The translations under genes and the position numbers were made by a program. From an uncultured Clostridia bacterium (GTDB taxonomy: Bacteria > Bacillota > Clostridia > UBA1381): a DNA stretch of 40,602 nt. How positions within the stretch are numbered: position 1 is the stretch's first letter; each line of letters opens with the position of its first letter. The notes beneath the pieces were generated by a model. It worked only from the letters and a program-made list of their open reading frames with translations. It ran no database searches and was not told where the DNA came from. The stretch spans positions 1-40,602 of the forward strand of contig CAKSJU010000006.1 of the NCBI GenBank assembly GCA_934463455.1, written 5' to 3'. This document shows positions 15,853 through 24,483 of the stretch, in pieces.

Positions 15853-17520
15853 ATGAAAAAATTATATGGAATACTTTTATTGCTTATCACTTTGATAAGC
15901 GGCAGTGCATATGCGGCGGAAATTACCGATGACTTTACGGTTAATGTTAATTTTGATGATACAAACAATATTGTATCGGTAAACGGAGAGATAGAGCTGA
16001 TAAAAAACAAATCGGTTTCCGCAAGGGTTGTCTATAACGGAGAAGCTGAAAGTAATCAAGACGGCACAACGGTGGGATTCACTCAGGCAATTGTGGGAGA
16101 TGACGGAAGCTTTTTGATTGAAATACCTATCGGACAGAATGCAAAAAGCGGATGGTACACAATTTATTTAGGTGGACAGTTTTCGGTTATAGGAGAAAAT
16201 TCGCCGTTTGTTCATAAAATGTATTTTATGAATGAAACTGCTTTTTATTCGGCGGTTGAGGCAATCAACAATGCCGCAGACAAAGATGCGATAGCTGATA
16301 TTTTTAACGCGAATACATATTTGGGATATTCATCGGACGAAAAAACAACAGAAATTTTTTATAATCTTAAGGTTGAAAAAGGCGGTTTTGATTTAACAGA
16401 AACTGTAGAAGCTTTGAAAAGTGATTTGGACGAGACAATGGATCTTGCCAAAATAATCAAAACTATAAATTTTGATGCGGATAAAGAAGAAAGCTTGCAG
16501 GAGGCTGCGAAAATTTTTGGATATGACGAAACAAAAGTGGCAGATAATAAGGCCGAAATGGCGCGGATTTTGAATGAGAGAAAAGCGACCGCAGGTAACA
16601 AGGCGCAGCTAAAAACTCTTATGGATGAAACTTTTACGGTGGCGCAGATAAACAATTCGACTTATGATGGATTAAGCGATATTTTGATTCATAATAAGGA
16701 TATACTCGGAATAAATACCGATATATATGTAACAATGGATAAAATTGCGGTGAACAAAAAATTGGTGAGAAGAAACTTTAACAGTGCCGTAGTTTTTAAA
16801 GCAGCATTTGACGCGGCAATTTCTGAGGTGCAAAACGGAAGCGGCTCGGGAAGCAGCGGAAACACAGGTGGAGGGAGTACCGGCGGAGGAGGCGGCAGAA
16901 AAGTTTCGCAGGGAACAAATGTGGCAATTACACCCCAAATACCGACAGGTACGCCGGCAACGACACCGGAAACAAACAATCCGTTTGGAGACCTTGATAA
17001 GGCTGCATGGGCAAAGGACAGCATTATTAATCTGTATAACAAAAAGATAATAAGCGGAAAAAGTGAAAAAGAATTTTGCCCCAACGATTATATAACCCGT
17101 GAGGAATTTGTGACGATTGCGGTTAAGGCTTTTAATAAATATAATCCGGACGCCGCTTTGAATTTTACCGATGCAGACGGGAATATGTGGTATGCGCCAT
17201 ATATTGCGAGTGCGCAGGAGGCGGGAATTATTTCCGGAAATTCGGACGGCAGTTTTGGAATTGGTGCATTAATCAAGAGAGAAGATATGGCGGTTATTTT
17301 GTATCGTATTGCGAAATCAAATATCAGTTTGGAGAGCAGTGATACAAAATTTAATGACTATGATAATATTTCCGATTATGCAAAGGAAGCTGTGACAGCA
17401 TGCAGCAGTGCGGGAATAATAAGCGGAATGGGCGACAATAATTTTGCTCCGAATGCTAATGCAACCAGGGCACAGGCTGCAAGGATGATTGAAATGCTTA
17501 TGAAAGAGGTGGAAAAATGA
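15853..17520 (+). CDS. Surface protein with three C-terminal SLH domains (pair 1, C-SLH)
   Basis: A 555-aa protein with signal peptide MKKLYGILLLLITLISGSAY (cleavage near YAAE). I chose ATG at 15853, since GGGAG lies 8 nt upstream and overlaps the alternative GTG at 15844. The N-terminal beta domain (about 25-130) is followed by a long alpha-helical region (about 135-325), a Gly/Ser-rich linker (about 330-352), and three SLH repeats (about 378-550). The SLH motif positions read ITREEF, IKREDM and ATRAQA, so at least two are near canonical. SLH domains hold proteins to pyruvylated secondary cell-wall polymer. What the ectodomain binds is unknown. Its stop codon overlaps the start of the N-SLH gene. 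The same gene order recurs at 28489-32822, with a partner of similar length and layout. Confidence 0.88.
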   Translation: MKKLYGILLLLITLISGSAYAAEITDDFTVNVNFDDTNNIVSVNGEIELIKNKSVSARVVYNGEAESNQDGTTVGFTQAIVGDDGSFLIEIPIGQNAKSGWYTIYLGGQFSVIGENSPFVHKMYFMNETAFYSAVEAINNAADKDAIADIFNANTYLGYSSDEKTTEIFYNLKVEKGGFDLTETVEALKSDLDETMDLAKIIKTINFDADKEESLQEAAKIFGYDETKVADNKAEMARILNERKATAGNKAQLKTLMDETFTVAQINNSTYDGLSDILIHNKDILGINTDIYVTMDKIAVNKKLVRRNFNSAVVFKAAFDAAISEVQNGSGSGSSGNTGGGSTGGGGGRKVSQGTNVAITPQIPTGTPATTPETNNPFGDLDKAAWAKDSIINLYNKKIISGKSEKEFCPNDYITREEFVTIAVKAFNKYNPDAALNFTDADGNMWYAPYIASAQEAGIISGNSDGSFGIGALIKREDMAVILYRIAKSNISLESSDTKFNDYDNISDYAKEAVTACSSAGIISGMGDNNFAPNANATRAQAARMIEMLMKEVEK

Positions 17521-20093
17521 TTAAGAGAATTGCAGCACTGTTTCTTTCATTTATTTTACTAACAGGGAATGTTAATGCAAAGGAAAGTACAACAAGCGAC
17601 TACAACGGAGCTTCTTATGCCGAAGCGGTAGAAACATTAAACGCTTTGGGGATTGTATCCTTGTATGAGGACGGAACTTTCAGACCCGAACAAAATTTAT
17701 CACGTGCGGATTGCGCGGCTGTAATACTAAGATTGAAGGGTGTGGACTTTGAAAAAAACATTTCGCGAAAAGAATTTCCGTGGTCGGATGTTACAGAAGA
17801 GACTCAAAATGCGGGGGCTATATTAAAAGCTTATGAATTGGGAATTATGATAGGCGACGGAGACGGTAAGTATTATCCCGATAATGCAGTTACAATGCAG
17901 CAGCTTGAAGTAATGCTACTTAAAATATTAGGCTATGAAAAAGCTGCGGAAGCATATGGCGGTTACCCGACGGGCTACGAAAAGCTCTCAAGTGAGCTTG
18001 CGCTGACAAAAAGTATTGAAGCGAGTGCGTCAAAACCTATAACGCGTGGAAATGCAGCACAGATGATTTTTAATTCACTGGATGTATATATGATGAAGTA
18101 TGACATGTCGTCTGTTCAAATTTCTCAAAGTGTAGATGAAAAGAGTACGATTTTATCCGAATACTTTAATATTGAAAAAGGTACAGCACAAATAACCGCA
18201 AACGAAAGAGCTTCACTGCCGGGTGCGCATGAGGTGGGCATAGGTCAAGTAAGGCTCGGCGATATTACGGTTTATGAGGGAAATACCGGCGCATCGGATT
18301 ACTTCGGATATATTGTAAAATATTATTTTAACACTGATACCGAGACACTTTTTTATGTTACGCCGGACGAAAAAAGCAATACCGTTGTGCGCATAGAGGC
18401 AGAAGACCTTTCCGACAGTGCGGTAAATGATGAGATAACAAGGCTTTATTATAACGTCAATGACAAGGAAAAAAGCTACAGATTGTCAAGAGAACTTGAT
18501 GTAGTTTATAACGGATGTGTGGATAATTCTTTTGACAAAGCTTCATTTAATATCACTTGCGGATATATTGAGCTTTTGGATTTGGGAGATGATGGAGTAT
18601 ATGATATTGCGTATATTAACGAATATACGGATTATGTTGTGACAACGGCAGATTCATATAATGAAAAGCTTTTCGGGCTGTATTCAAGAGAATTGAAGCT
18701 TGATGACGATGTCGATGCTGTCTTTTATAATGAAAATGGAGAAGAATGTGATTGGAAAGTTTTTGAGCAGAATAATGTAGTCAGTGTATATGCTTCAAAA
18801 GACGGAAAGTATGTAAAAGGATACAAAGGCGGCAAGCGTATAGAGGGAGTTATCAATTCCGTAACGTATGACGGAGGTAAAACAATAATCACCGTGGACG
18901 GAACAGAATACAAATTTTCAGACATTCCGGAAACGGAGCTTACAAAGCTCAGTGTAAATGCAAATGTTGCTGTATATATGAATATATACGGATTGGCTGC
19001 GGGCTTCGAAATTGAATCGGTCGGTACGGCGAAATACGGATATTTGCTCAAAGCAAGTAAATCGGATGAGGATGAAAACAGCGGTGTGCTTAAGCTTGTG
19101 GATATTGCAAGTCATGAGTATATTGAATTGAATATTGACGAAAAAATAAAGCTTAACGGAAAATCACGCGATTTTAACGGAGACAGATATACCTTTGACA
19201 GTATCTATGACGAGGCACTCAGTGACGGCGAAAAAACAGTTCCGCAGGTATTAAAGTATACTCTAAACAGTGTCGGGAAAATAAATAAATTATATACAGC
19301 ACAGGGAACAGAGTATTTATTTGATAAGGATAAGTTGGTAAGGGCATATTCCGGCAGCGGAGTTTATTCAATAAATTCAAAGTCTTTGGCGGGGAGATAT
19401 AAGCTTGACGGTGCTCTTAAAATTTTCCTGCCCGATAAAAACAATGCGGGAAGTTATGATAAAGAACTTATTTCGTATGATATGCCGCTGTGGAATTCCA
19501 ATTCATACAGTATTCAGGTATATGATGTTGATGAGTTGTATATTCCGAAGCTGGTAGTTTTTAACGGTGTAACGACCACAACAAGCAATACGAGAAATAT
19601 TGCTGTTATAAGCGATATTTCCACAAAGTGCGATTCGGACGATAATATATACACCTGTATATCGGCTTATTACAGCGGGAAAGAAACTGAGTTTCGAGTT
19701 GAGGAAGGAGTATCCGTTTCCGATTTAAAGCCGGGATATGTCGTAACTCTTGTGAGAAATGTAAGAGGAAGAGTAAAAAGTTATACAAAGCTATATGACT
19801 TGGAAAACAAAACAGCATTAAGCTCCTCAATAAATACGGGCGGAGCGGTGGATTTTTATTCGTATTACTGCGGAACCGCATACGGAGTAAATCGGCAGTA
19901 CATGACAATATTATATGACCGAAAGGATAATATGCGGATTGCAGATTTTCAGGAAGCTAACATATACAGATATGAACCGAAATCAAATAAAAAAGTATCA
20001 AGTGCAAGTGCATCTGAAATTGCAGAAAAAAATTCGAAAGTATTTGTGAATATTAATGAGGGTGTAACTCGTGATATTATTATAATGAATTAG
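17517..20093 (+). CDS. Surface protein with N-terminal SLH domains and large beta-rich ectodomain (pair 1, N-SLH)
   Basis: An 858-aa protein. ATGA at 17517-17520 joins its start to the stop of the C-SLH gene, so the two are probably translationally coupled. After the signal peptide (MIKRIAALFLSFILLTGNVN) come three SLH repeats (about 29-195). The motif positions read LSRADC, VTMQQL and ITRGNA, so the second has lost the basic residue. The remaining 650 residues are beta-rich with no family I recognise. Landmarks shared with the 873-aa protein at 30201 are D-Y-F/L-G-Y, V-x-Y-N-G, a G-x-I-E-L strand, V-D/N-G-x-x-Y, and A-N-x-x-V-x-M/L-N-x-x-G. Its conserved pairing with a C-SLH protein suggests the two act together at the wall, for example as a scaffold or polysaccharide-handling complex; this is inference. 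Confidence 0.85.
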   Translation: MIKRIAALFLSFILLTGNVNAKESTTSDYNGASYAEAVETLNALGIVSLYEDGTFRPEQNLSRADCAAVILRLKGVDFEKNISRKEFPWSDVTEETQNAGAILKAYELGIMIGDGDGKYYPDNAVTMQQLEVMLLKILGYEKAAEAYGGYPTGYEKLSSELALTKSIEASASKPITRGNAAQMIFNSLDVYMMKYDMSSVQISQSVDEKSTILSEYFNIEKGTAQITANERASLPGAHEVGIGQVRLGDITVYEGNTGASDYFGYIVKYYFNTDTETLFYVTPDEKSNTVVRIEAEDLSDSAVNDEITRLYYNVNDKEKSYRLSRELDVVYNGCVDNSFDKASFNITCGYIELLDLGDDGVYDIAYINEYTDYVVTTADSYNEKLFGLYSRELKLDDDVDAVFYNENGEECDWKVFEQNNVVSVYASKDGKYVKGYKGGKRIEGVINSVTYDGGKTIITVDGTEYKFSDIPETELTKLSVNANVAVYMNIYGLAAGFEIESVGTAKYGYLLKASKSDEDENSGVLKLVDIASHEYIELNIDEKIKLNGKSRDFNGDRYTFDSIYDEALSDGEKTVPQVLKYTLNSVGKINKLYTAQGTEYLFDKDKLVRAYSGSGVYSINSKSLAGRYKLDGALKIFLPDKNNAGSYDKELISYDMPLWNSNSYSIQVYDVDELYIPKLVVFNGVTTTTSNTRNIAVISDISTKCDSDDNIYTCISAYYSGKETEFRVEEGVSVSDLKPGYVVTLVRNVRGRVKSYTKLYDLENKTALSSSINTGGAVDFYSYYCGTAYGVNRQYMTILYDRKDNMRIADFQEANIYRYEPKSNKKVSSASASEIAEKNSKVFVNINEGVTRDIIIMN

Positions 20094-20110
20094 TATGGGA
20101 GGATTTTATT

Positions 20111-21493
20111 ATGAAAATGAAGAAAACAATATCGCTCACGCTTGCGGCGCTTTTGCTGGCAGCTGCTTCGGGATGCGGATCAGACAAAACCGAGGACGGA
20201 AAAATCAGTTTAAGTATCGGAAACTGGCCGGACGAAACAATGTCGGAAAGTCTGAAAAAAAATAATAAACTGAAAGATGAATTTATGGCGGCACATCCCA
20301 ATATAATTGTTAAAGGTGATACATATAGATTTGACACAAAAACTTTTACCATGAAAGCTTCGGCAAATCAATTACCTACTATATTTAATACATGGTTTAC
20401 GGAAATAAACAATATTATAAAACAAGGTTATGCCGCGGATATTACCGAGCAGATGAAAAAGCACGGCTTTGACACTGCACTCAACCCGGAAATTTTGAAT
20501 CTTCTCAAGGATGAAAACGGAAAAATATACGGAGTACCTACAGACGCATATGCGCAGGGACTTTATATAGATAAAAAGCTGTTTAAAGAAGCGGGGCTTG
20601 TAAATGCGGACGGAAGCATAAAGGTTCCGAATACATATGAAGAGCTTGCCGAATATGCCGGGATAATAAAAGAAAAAACCGGTAAAGCGGGATATGTAAT
20701 TCCTACAACAAACAATTGCGGCGGTTGGCATTTCCTTAATATCGCATGGAGCTACGGTGTTGAATTTGTAAAACAAAAGGACGACGGAAGCTACGAAGCC
20801 GCTTTTGATACGCAGGAAGCAAGAGACGCACTTCAATATGTTAAGGATTTGAAATGGAAATATAACGCATTAAGCGACAATACAGTAATAGACCAAAATG
20901 AAATGCAAAAATTGTTTGGCACATATCAGGCGGCTATGATGTTTGCAGCACCTCCGTCAAGTGTTCTTTCCTCACAGTACGGAATGGATAAGGAAGACAT
21001 TTACGTTGCAAGAATGCCGCAGGGACCGAAGGGCAGATTTTCGCAAATGGGTGGAAACCTCCACATGTTTTCCAAAAATTCCACGCCCGAGCAGATTGAC
21101 GCCGGACTTACATGGCTTGAATTTACCGGATTTTCGCCCGATATTACGGATGAACAGCTGGAAAACTCCCGAACATCATACGAAAGTACAATATCTCAAA
21201 ACGGTATAGTTTTGGACAGAGAAGCGTTTGAGGTTTGGGTAAATCCCGAAAATGTTGAAAAAATCAACAGGCTAAGAGAAGAATATGCAAATGTTAAGCA
21301 CGAAGATTATGCCGATTATTTTTCATTTAAGGATGTTACCATAAATCCCGAGCCGTCAGCATGTGCACAGCAGCTTTACGCAATTCTTGATAAATGTATT
21401 CAGGAAGTTATAACAAACGAAAATGCAGATGTAGATAATCTTATTTCGGACGCTTGCAAGGATTTCCAGCAGAATCACTTGGACAAGATGTAA
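20111..21493 (+). CDS. ABC sugar transporter solute-binding lipoprotein (family 1)
   Basis: A 460-aa lipoprotein. The signal peptide ends in the lipobox AASGC, with the acylated Cys at residue 22. It has the size and pattern of family 1 (MalE/UgpB-type) sugar-binding proteins, including a GNW-P segment early and an aromatic-rich stretch NNCGGWHFLNIAWSYGVEF. It would capture oligosaccharides released by the secreted enzymes and pass them to an ABC importer. GGGAGGA precedes the start, 17 bp after the N-SLH gene. No permease follows: the next element is a terminator, so its partners are elsewhere or it is an orphan receptor. Its first 57 coding bases are almost identical to those of the SBP starting at 40499. 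Confidence 0.9.
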   Translation: MKMKKTISLTLAALLLAAASGCGSDKTEDGKISLSIGNWPDETMSESLKKNNKLKDEFMAAHPNIIVKGDTYRFDTKTFTMKASANQLPTIFNTWFTEINNIIKQGYAADITEQMKKHGFDTALNPEILNLLKDENGKIYGVPTDAYAQGLYIDKKLFKEAGLVNADGSIKVPNTYEELAEYAGIIKEKTGKAGYVIPTTNNCGGWHFLNIAWSYGVEFVKQKDDGSYEAAFDTQEARDALQYVKDLKWKYNALSDNTVIDQNEMQKLFGTYQAAMMFAAPPSSVLSSQYGMDKEDIYVARMPQGPKGRFSQMGGNLHMFSKNSTPEQIDAGLTWLEFTGFSPDITDEQLENSRTSYESTISQNGIVLDREAFEVWVNPENVEKINRLREEYANVKHEDYADYFSFKDVTINPEPSACAQQLYAILDKCIQEVITNENADVDNLISDACKDFQQNHLDKM

Positions 21494-21540
21494 TGACATG
21501 ACCTATCGAATAATGATTTTATAATTTAGCAACGCTCTTG

Positions 21541-21574
21541 AGGCTGAAAGCCATGTTTAGGCTTTCAGCCTTTT
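21541..21574 (+). terminator. Terminator closing the first operon
   Basis: GGCTGAAAGCC (21542-21552) and GGCTTTCAGCC (21560-21570) form a perfect 11-bp stem with a 7-nt loop, followed by TTTT. It lies 48 bp after the SBP stop. Confidence 0.85.
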
Positions 21575-21740
21575 CAGCTAAAGCGTATATGCTTACCGGA
21601 AAACAATTTGATAATTATCTTTGTATTGATGATTTGGGAATTTTATATAGACAATTGGATGGACTTGCGCAGCATCAACAAGTATATGTTTTTGTACATG
21701 TAATTTTACATAGTGGATTATAACCATTGCCTTTACTTGG

Positions 21741-21809
21741 GGATAGGGAAAATGCTTCGAAACGCTCAAAACAAACCCGGCGGATGTAATCCCACATATA
21801 ACCTTATGC
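21741..21809. repeat. Diverged repeat, copy B (mobile-element remnant)
   Basis: This is the second copy of the sequence at 3105-3184, in the same orientation, sharing ggatag, AAAATGCTTCG, AAACCCG with CGG nearby, and CTTATGC. The gene-free stretch 21,575-21,827 contains nothing else I can name. Its short minus-strand reading (…GFVLSVSKHF…) resembles that of copy A (…GFICSVPKHF…), which fits decayed coding sequence. Confidence 0.45.
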
Positions 21810-21827
21810 ACAAAATGATAAAATATC

Positions 21828-21856
21828 TTGCGATATTATGAAAGACATGATATAAT
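21828..21856 (+). promoter_or_regulatory. Promoter of the second AraC gene
   Basis: TTGCGA (21828-21833), a 17-bp spacer, and TATAAT (21851-21856) with extended TG at 21848-21849. This is the best promoter in the window and lies about 90 bp before the AraC start. Confidence 0.75.
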
Positions 21857-21946
21857 GTATGTATTATAAAAATTTTAAATGGTATCGGAGACCGGAATAA
21901 ACATAAACTATATTTGATTGATAAGTTAATGAATGGAGCACATGAA

Positions 21947-22840
21947 ATGAAGATATATTCCGAGATTATTGAGCTGTCGCAGGGCGGCGGAGTTAAGGTT
22001 AACAGGGCAACTAATTGTATTGAACAGGAGCATCGCCATGAATTTATTGAGATAGAATATTTGATTGAAGGACATATGACGCATAAAATTGATGATAATT
22101 ATTATGAAATTTTTCCGGGTGATATGATTTTTATTAATTATGAAAGTGTACATTCCTTTGTAGCGGACGGCAAAGTGGATTATGTCAATTTTCTTTTTAA
22201 GCCGGAATTTATGAATAAAGCGTTGGTTAACAAAGAAAATATTTTTGAAGTGTTTAAGTTCTTTATGTGTGATGAATTTGAAACCGAAAATAAAAAAGCA
22301 TCTTCAAAATTTTATCCGGTTATTCATTTTGATGAAACTGACCGCAAGGAAGTGGAGCATATTGCTTTTCGTATGATTGATGAATACCGAAATCAAAAAA
22401 TCGGATACAGAACATTTCTTAAAAACTACATGTGTCTTATTTTTTCAATGATGATACGTAATATGCAGAGTATGAGCGAGCATGACAAGATTGCAAGCGG
22501 AGTTCTCAAATATATAGATACAAATTATTTTTCTGATTTGCTACTTGCCGACCTGGCAAAGAGAGAGTCATACAGTCCTGCATATTTCAGCAGGAAATTT
22601 AAGGAAATGTACGGCATAGGAGTGAGAGAATATATTCAGAGATGCCGCATTGAAGCAGCTGCAAATATGCTTATTAATACAGATATTTCTATAGATAATA
22701 TTGCCGAACGTGTCGGATATAACGATACTTCGCAATTTCATAAACAATTTAAAAAATACACCGGTATGACGCCGGGGAATGTAAGAAAAGAAGGAGTGGA
22801 AGTTCAGGTAAAAAAACTCCAAAAAAATATTGACGAATAG
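21947..22840 (+). CDS. AraC-family transcriptional regulator (cupin plus HTH_18)
   Basis: A 297-aa protein. In-frame starts at 21914 (TTG) and 21929 (ATG) exist, but GGAG at 21934-21937 serves ATG 21947. The N-terminal cupin domain shows EHRHEFIEIEYLIEGHM and YEIFPGDMIFINYESVHSF. The C-terminal double HTH shows LADLAKRESYSPAYFSRKFK, then NIAERVGYNDTSQFHKQFKK and GMTPGNVRK. As with the first AraC gene, it precedes a run of glycan genes, here in the same direction, and is separated from both operons by terminators, so it is made from its own promoter. It probably controls the operon starting at 22973; ligand unknown. The two AraC proteins share the layout but are not close in sequence. Confidence 0.92.
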   Translation: MKIYSEIIELSQGGGVKVNRATNCIEQEHRHEFIEIEYLIEGHMTHKIDDNYYEIFPGDMIFINYESVHSFVADGKVDYVNFLFKPEFMNKALVNKENIFEVFKFFMCDEFETENKKASSKFYPVIHFDETDRKEVEHIAFRMIDEYRNQKIGYRTFLKNYMCLIFSMMIRNMQSMSEHDKIASGVLKYIDTNYFSDLLLADLAKRESYSPAYFSRKFKEMYGIGVREYIQRCRIEAAANMLINTDISIDNIAERVGYNDTSQFHKQFKKYTGMTPGNVRKEGVEVQVKKLQKNIDE

Positions 22841-22853
22841 TCGGAAAGTGCTA

Positions 22854-22883
22854 TTGTTTGAAAAAACCTCACTATGATATAAT
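22854..22883 (+). promoter_or_regulatory. Candidate promoter of the second glycan operon, inside the AraC terminator
   Basis: TTGTTT (22854-22859), 18 bp, then TATAAT (22878-22883) with TG at 22875-22876. The -10 box lies within the loop side of the AraC terminator hairpin, so the transcript would keep only the right arm as its leader. The -10 is good and the -35 moderate. Confidence 0.45.
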
Positions 22884-22914
22884 ATTATCGGATATTATGA
22901 TTGTGAGGTTTTTT
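22861..22914 (+). terminator. Terminator of the second AraC gene, bidirectional
   Basis: AAAAAACCTCAC (22861-22872) pairs perfectly with GTGAGGTTTTTT (22903-22914). The interior has a further ATAATAT/ATATTAT stem. Confidence 0.85.
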
Positions 22915-22972
22915 GTGTGCCCAAAAACCGGTGTGCAAAAAGTTATCAACAAAGAAAGGAAAAGGTGAGAAA

Positions 22973-24466
22973 ATGAAAAACAAACAGATTGTATCCGTAA
23001 TTTTGACAATGACGCTGATGATAAGCGCAGTTTCGATTGTGTCGGCGGAAGAAACAATGGATATTCTGAATGAGGCTCCCAATCAATATCAGGCGATTGA
23101 GGAGACAGAAGATAATGGCTTGAACGAGTATTCAAAAGAGGAAGAGAGTACAAATTTTGACGGAAAGCTTTTATCGGTTAAATTGAATGGAATATACGAG
23201 CCGTATCAATACATAAAGGGAAGCTATGAGTTTGATGAGAAAGCAAGCGAAGTGGATGTAATAAGTAAAAAATGGTATTGGTCGAACAGCAAAGACAAGG
23301 GATGGACCGATGCTGGCGTTGACACGGATACGTTTTATACAGGGGCGGATTATGCGGAAAAGTGGATAAAATTTGAGGTCACGCTGAAAGACAACAAAGC
23401 GTATACATCGAATCCTAAGCAAATCGGAAAATTATGGAATTATCAGGTTTGGAGAATTCATAATACCGAAAAAAGTAAATTTGATACAGTCAACAAAACC
23501 TCTCCGAAAGAATATATCTTTACTTTTGAGGAACAGGAATTTGTACTGCTTGATTCAACCGAAAGTGACAGTGCGGCATTTTTGGTTATGGCAAAGGACA
23601 CTTACGGAACGAGAAAATTTTTCAGCGTAGACCGTCATCAAAGCTTTGAAGAGTTGAATGAATGGCTTAATACGACTTTTCGTTCTGTAGGAAATTCCGG
23701 GAAAAAGCTTCCGGATAAGCTTATGAAATACATTGATTTTAAACAGGGCTGGCAAACAGAAGCAGGTCAATCGATTGGCTGCAAGGGATATACGGGCGGA
23801 ATTTCGATTCCGGCAATGACAGAGGTTTTAAAATACAGCTCGAAAATCGGATTGCAGGACAGCGGCGAGGATTGGTGGACAAGATCCCCCGCAACTCCGG
23901 AATACGGCGACGGAAATACTCTTACTTATGTTTGCGGCAGCGACGATATGCTCGGTCAGACATACGGAGCGCACGGAACATGGAATCAAAAATCAATAAG
24001 ACCTATATTTTATTTAAGCCGTGACTTTTTTATTGACAATAAGATGGATTTGACAACAACCGGCGCAGAAGTTTGCAAAGAGATCGGAAAGCGATACAAA
24101 AAAAGCGAACTGGCAGGAATGTACTCGGTTAAAGAGCTTGAGAATGTTTTCGGATTTGAGCCGGATTATTCGGTAGTCTGCTACCCGATGGGAGACATTG
24201 ACGATGAAATCTTTGAATGCTTTTGCGAGGTTACCAATCGGTTGGAGGACAGAAACCCCGGAGCATTAATGCTTTGTATTTATGATGCGGAGAATCGTCT
24301 GGTTGCTATGGATATAAAGAGTGTTCAGCTTCTTGGCGGGAAAAAAGCGGTTGTTGATTTTGCGATAGAAAATATTCCCGAAGGGGCGGGAAAAAGGGCA
24401 GAGATTTATCTGCTCGATCCGGATAACGGATTTTCCCCTGTTTCTTATCGCGGAATAATTGAATAG
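22973..24466 (+). CDS. Secreted protein with Ig-like and DUF6273-like domains
   Basis: A 497-aa protein. ATG at 22973 is preferred over the upstream GTG at 22913, because AAGGTG lies 5 nt before it and a signal peptide follows (MKNKQIVSVILTMTLMISAV, cleavage near VSAE). An Ig-like domain (about 40-145) is followed by a domain of about 220 aa (150-370). That domain shows EFVLLDSTESDSAAF, a WLN segment, WWTRSP and SIRPIFYLSRDFF. The W-W-x-R-S-P … R-P-x-F/L-x-L spacing resembles the DUF6273 group, related in style to sulfatase-modifying-factor/C-type-lectin folds; this is tentative. The same module occurs three times in the 2,032-aa enzyme. The C-terminal domain ends AEIYLLDPDNGFSPVSY, like the end domains of the 702- and 514-aa proteins. 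No catalytic residues or anchor were recognised. It opens the second operon. Confidence 0.75.
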   Translation: MKNKQIVSVILTMTLMISAVSIVSAEETMDILNEAPNQYQAIEETEDNGLNEYSKEEESTNFDGKLLSVKLNGIYEPYQYIKGSYEFDEKASEVDVISKKWYWSNSKDKGWTDAGVDTDTFYTGADYAEKWIKFEVTLKDNKAYTSNPKQIGKLWNYQVWRIHNTEKSKFDTVNKTSPKEYIFTFEEQEFVLLDSTESDSAAFLVMAKDTYGTRKFFSVDRHQSFEELNEWLNTTFRSVGNSGKKLPDKLMKYIDFKQGWQTEAGQSIGCKGYTGGISIPAMTEVLKYSSKIGLQDSGEDWWTRSPATPEYGDGNTLTYVCGSDDMLGQTYGAHGTWNQKSIRPIFYLSRDFFIDNKMDLTTTGAEVCKEIGKRYKKSELAGMYSVKELENVFGFEPDYSVVCYPMGDIDDEIFECFCEVTNRLEDRNPGALMLCIYDAENRLVAMDIKSVQLLGGKKAVVDFAIENIPEGAGKRAEIYLLDPDNGFSPVSYRGIIE

Positions 24467-24483
24467 TAAAGGAGATGCGTAAA

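Noticed and set aside
16840..16905. Gly/Ser-rich stretch as a short tandem DNA repeat of interest
   Set aside because: It is the ordinary flexible linker before SLH domains; a similar linker occurs at 29509-29590 in the paralogue.
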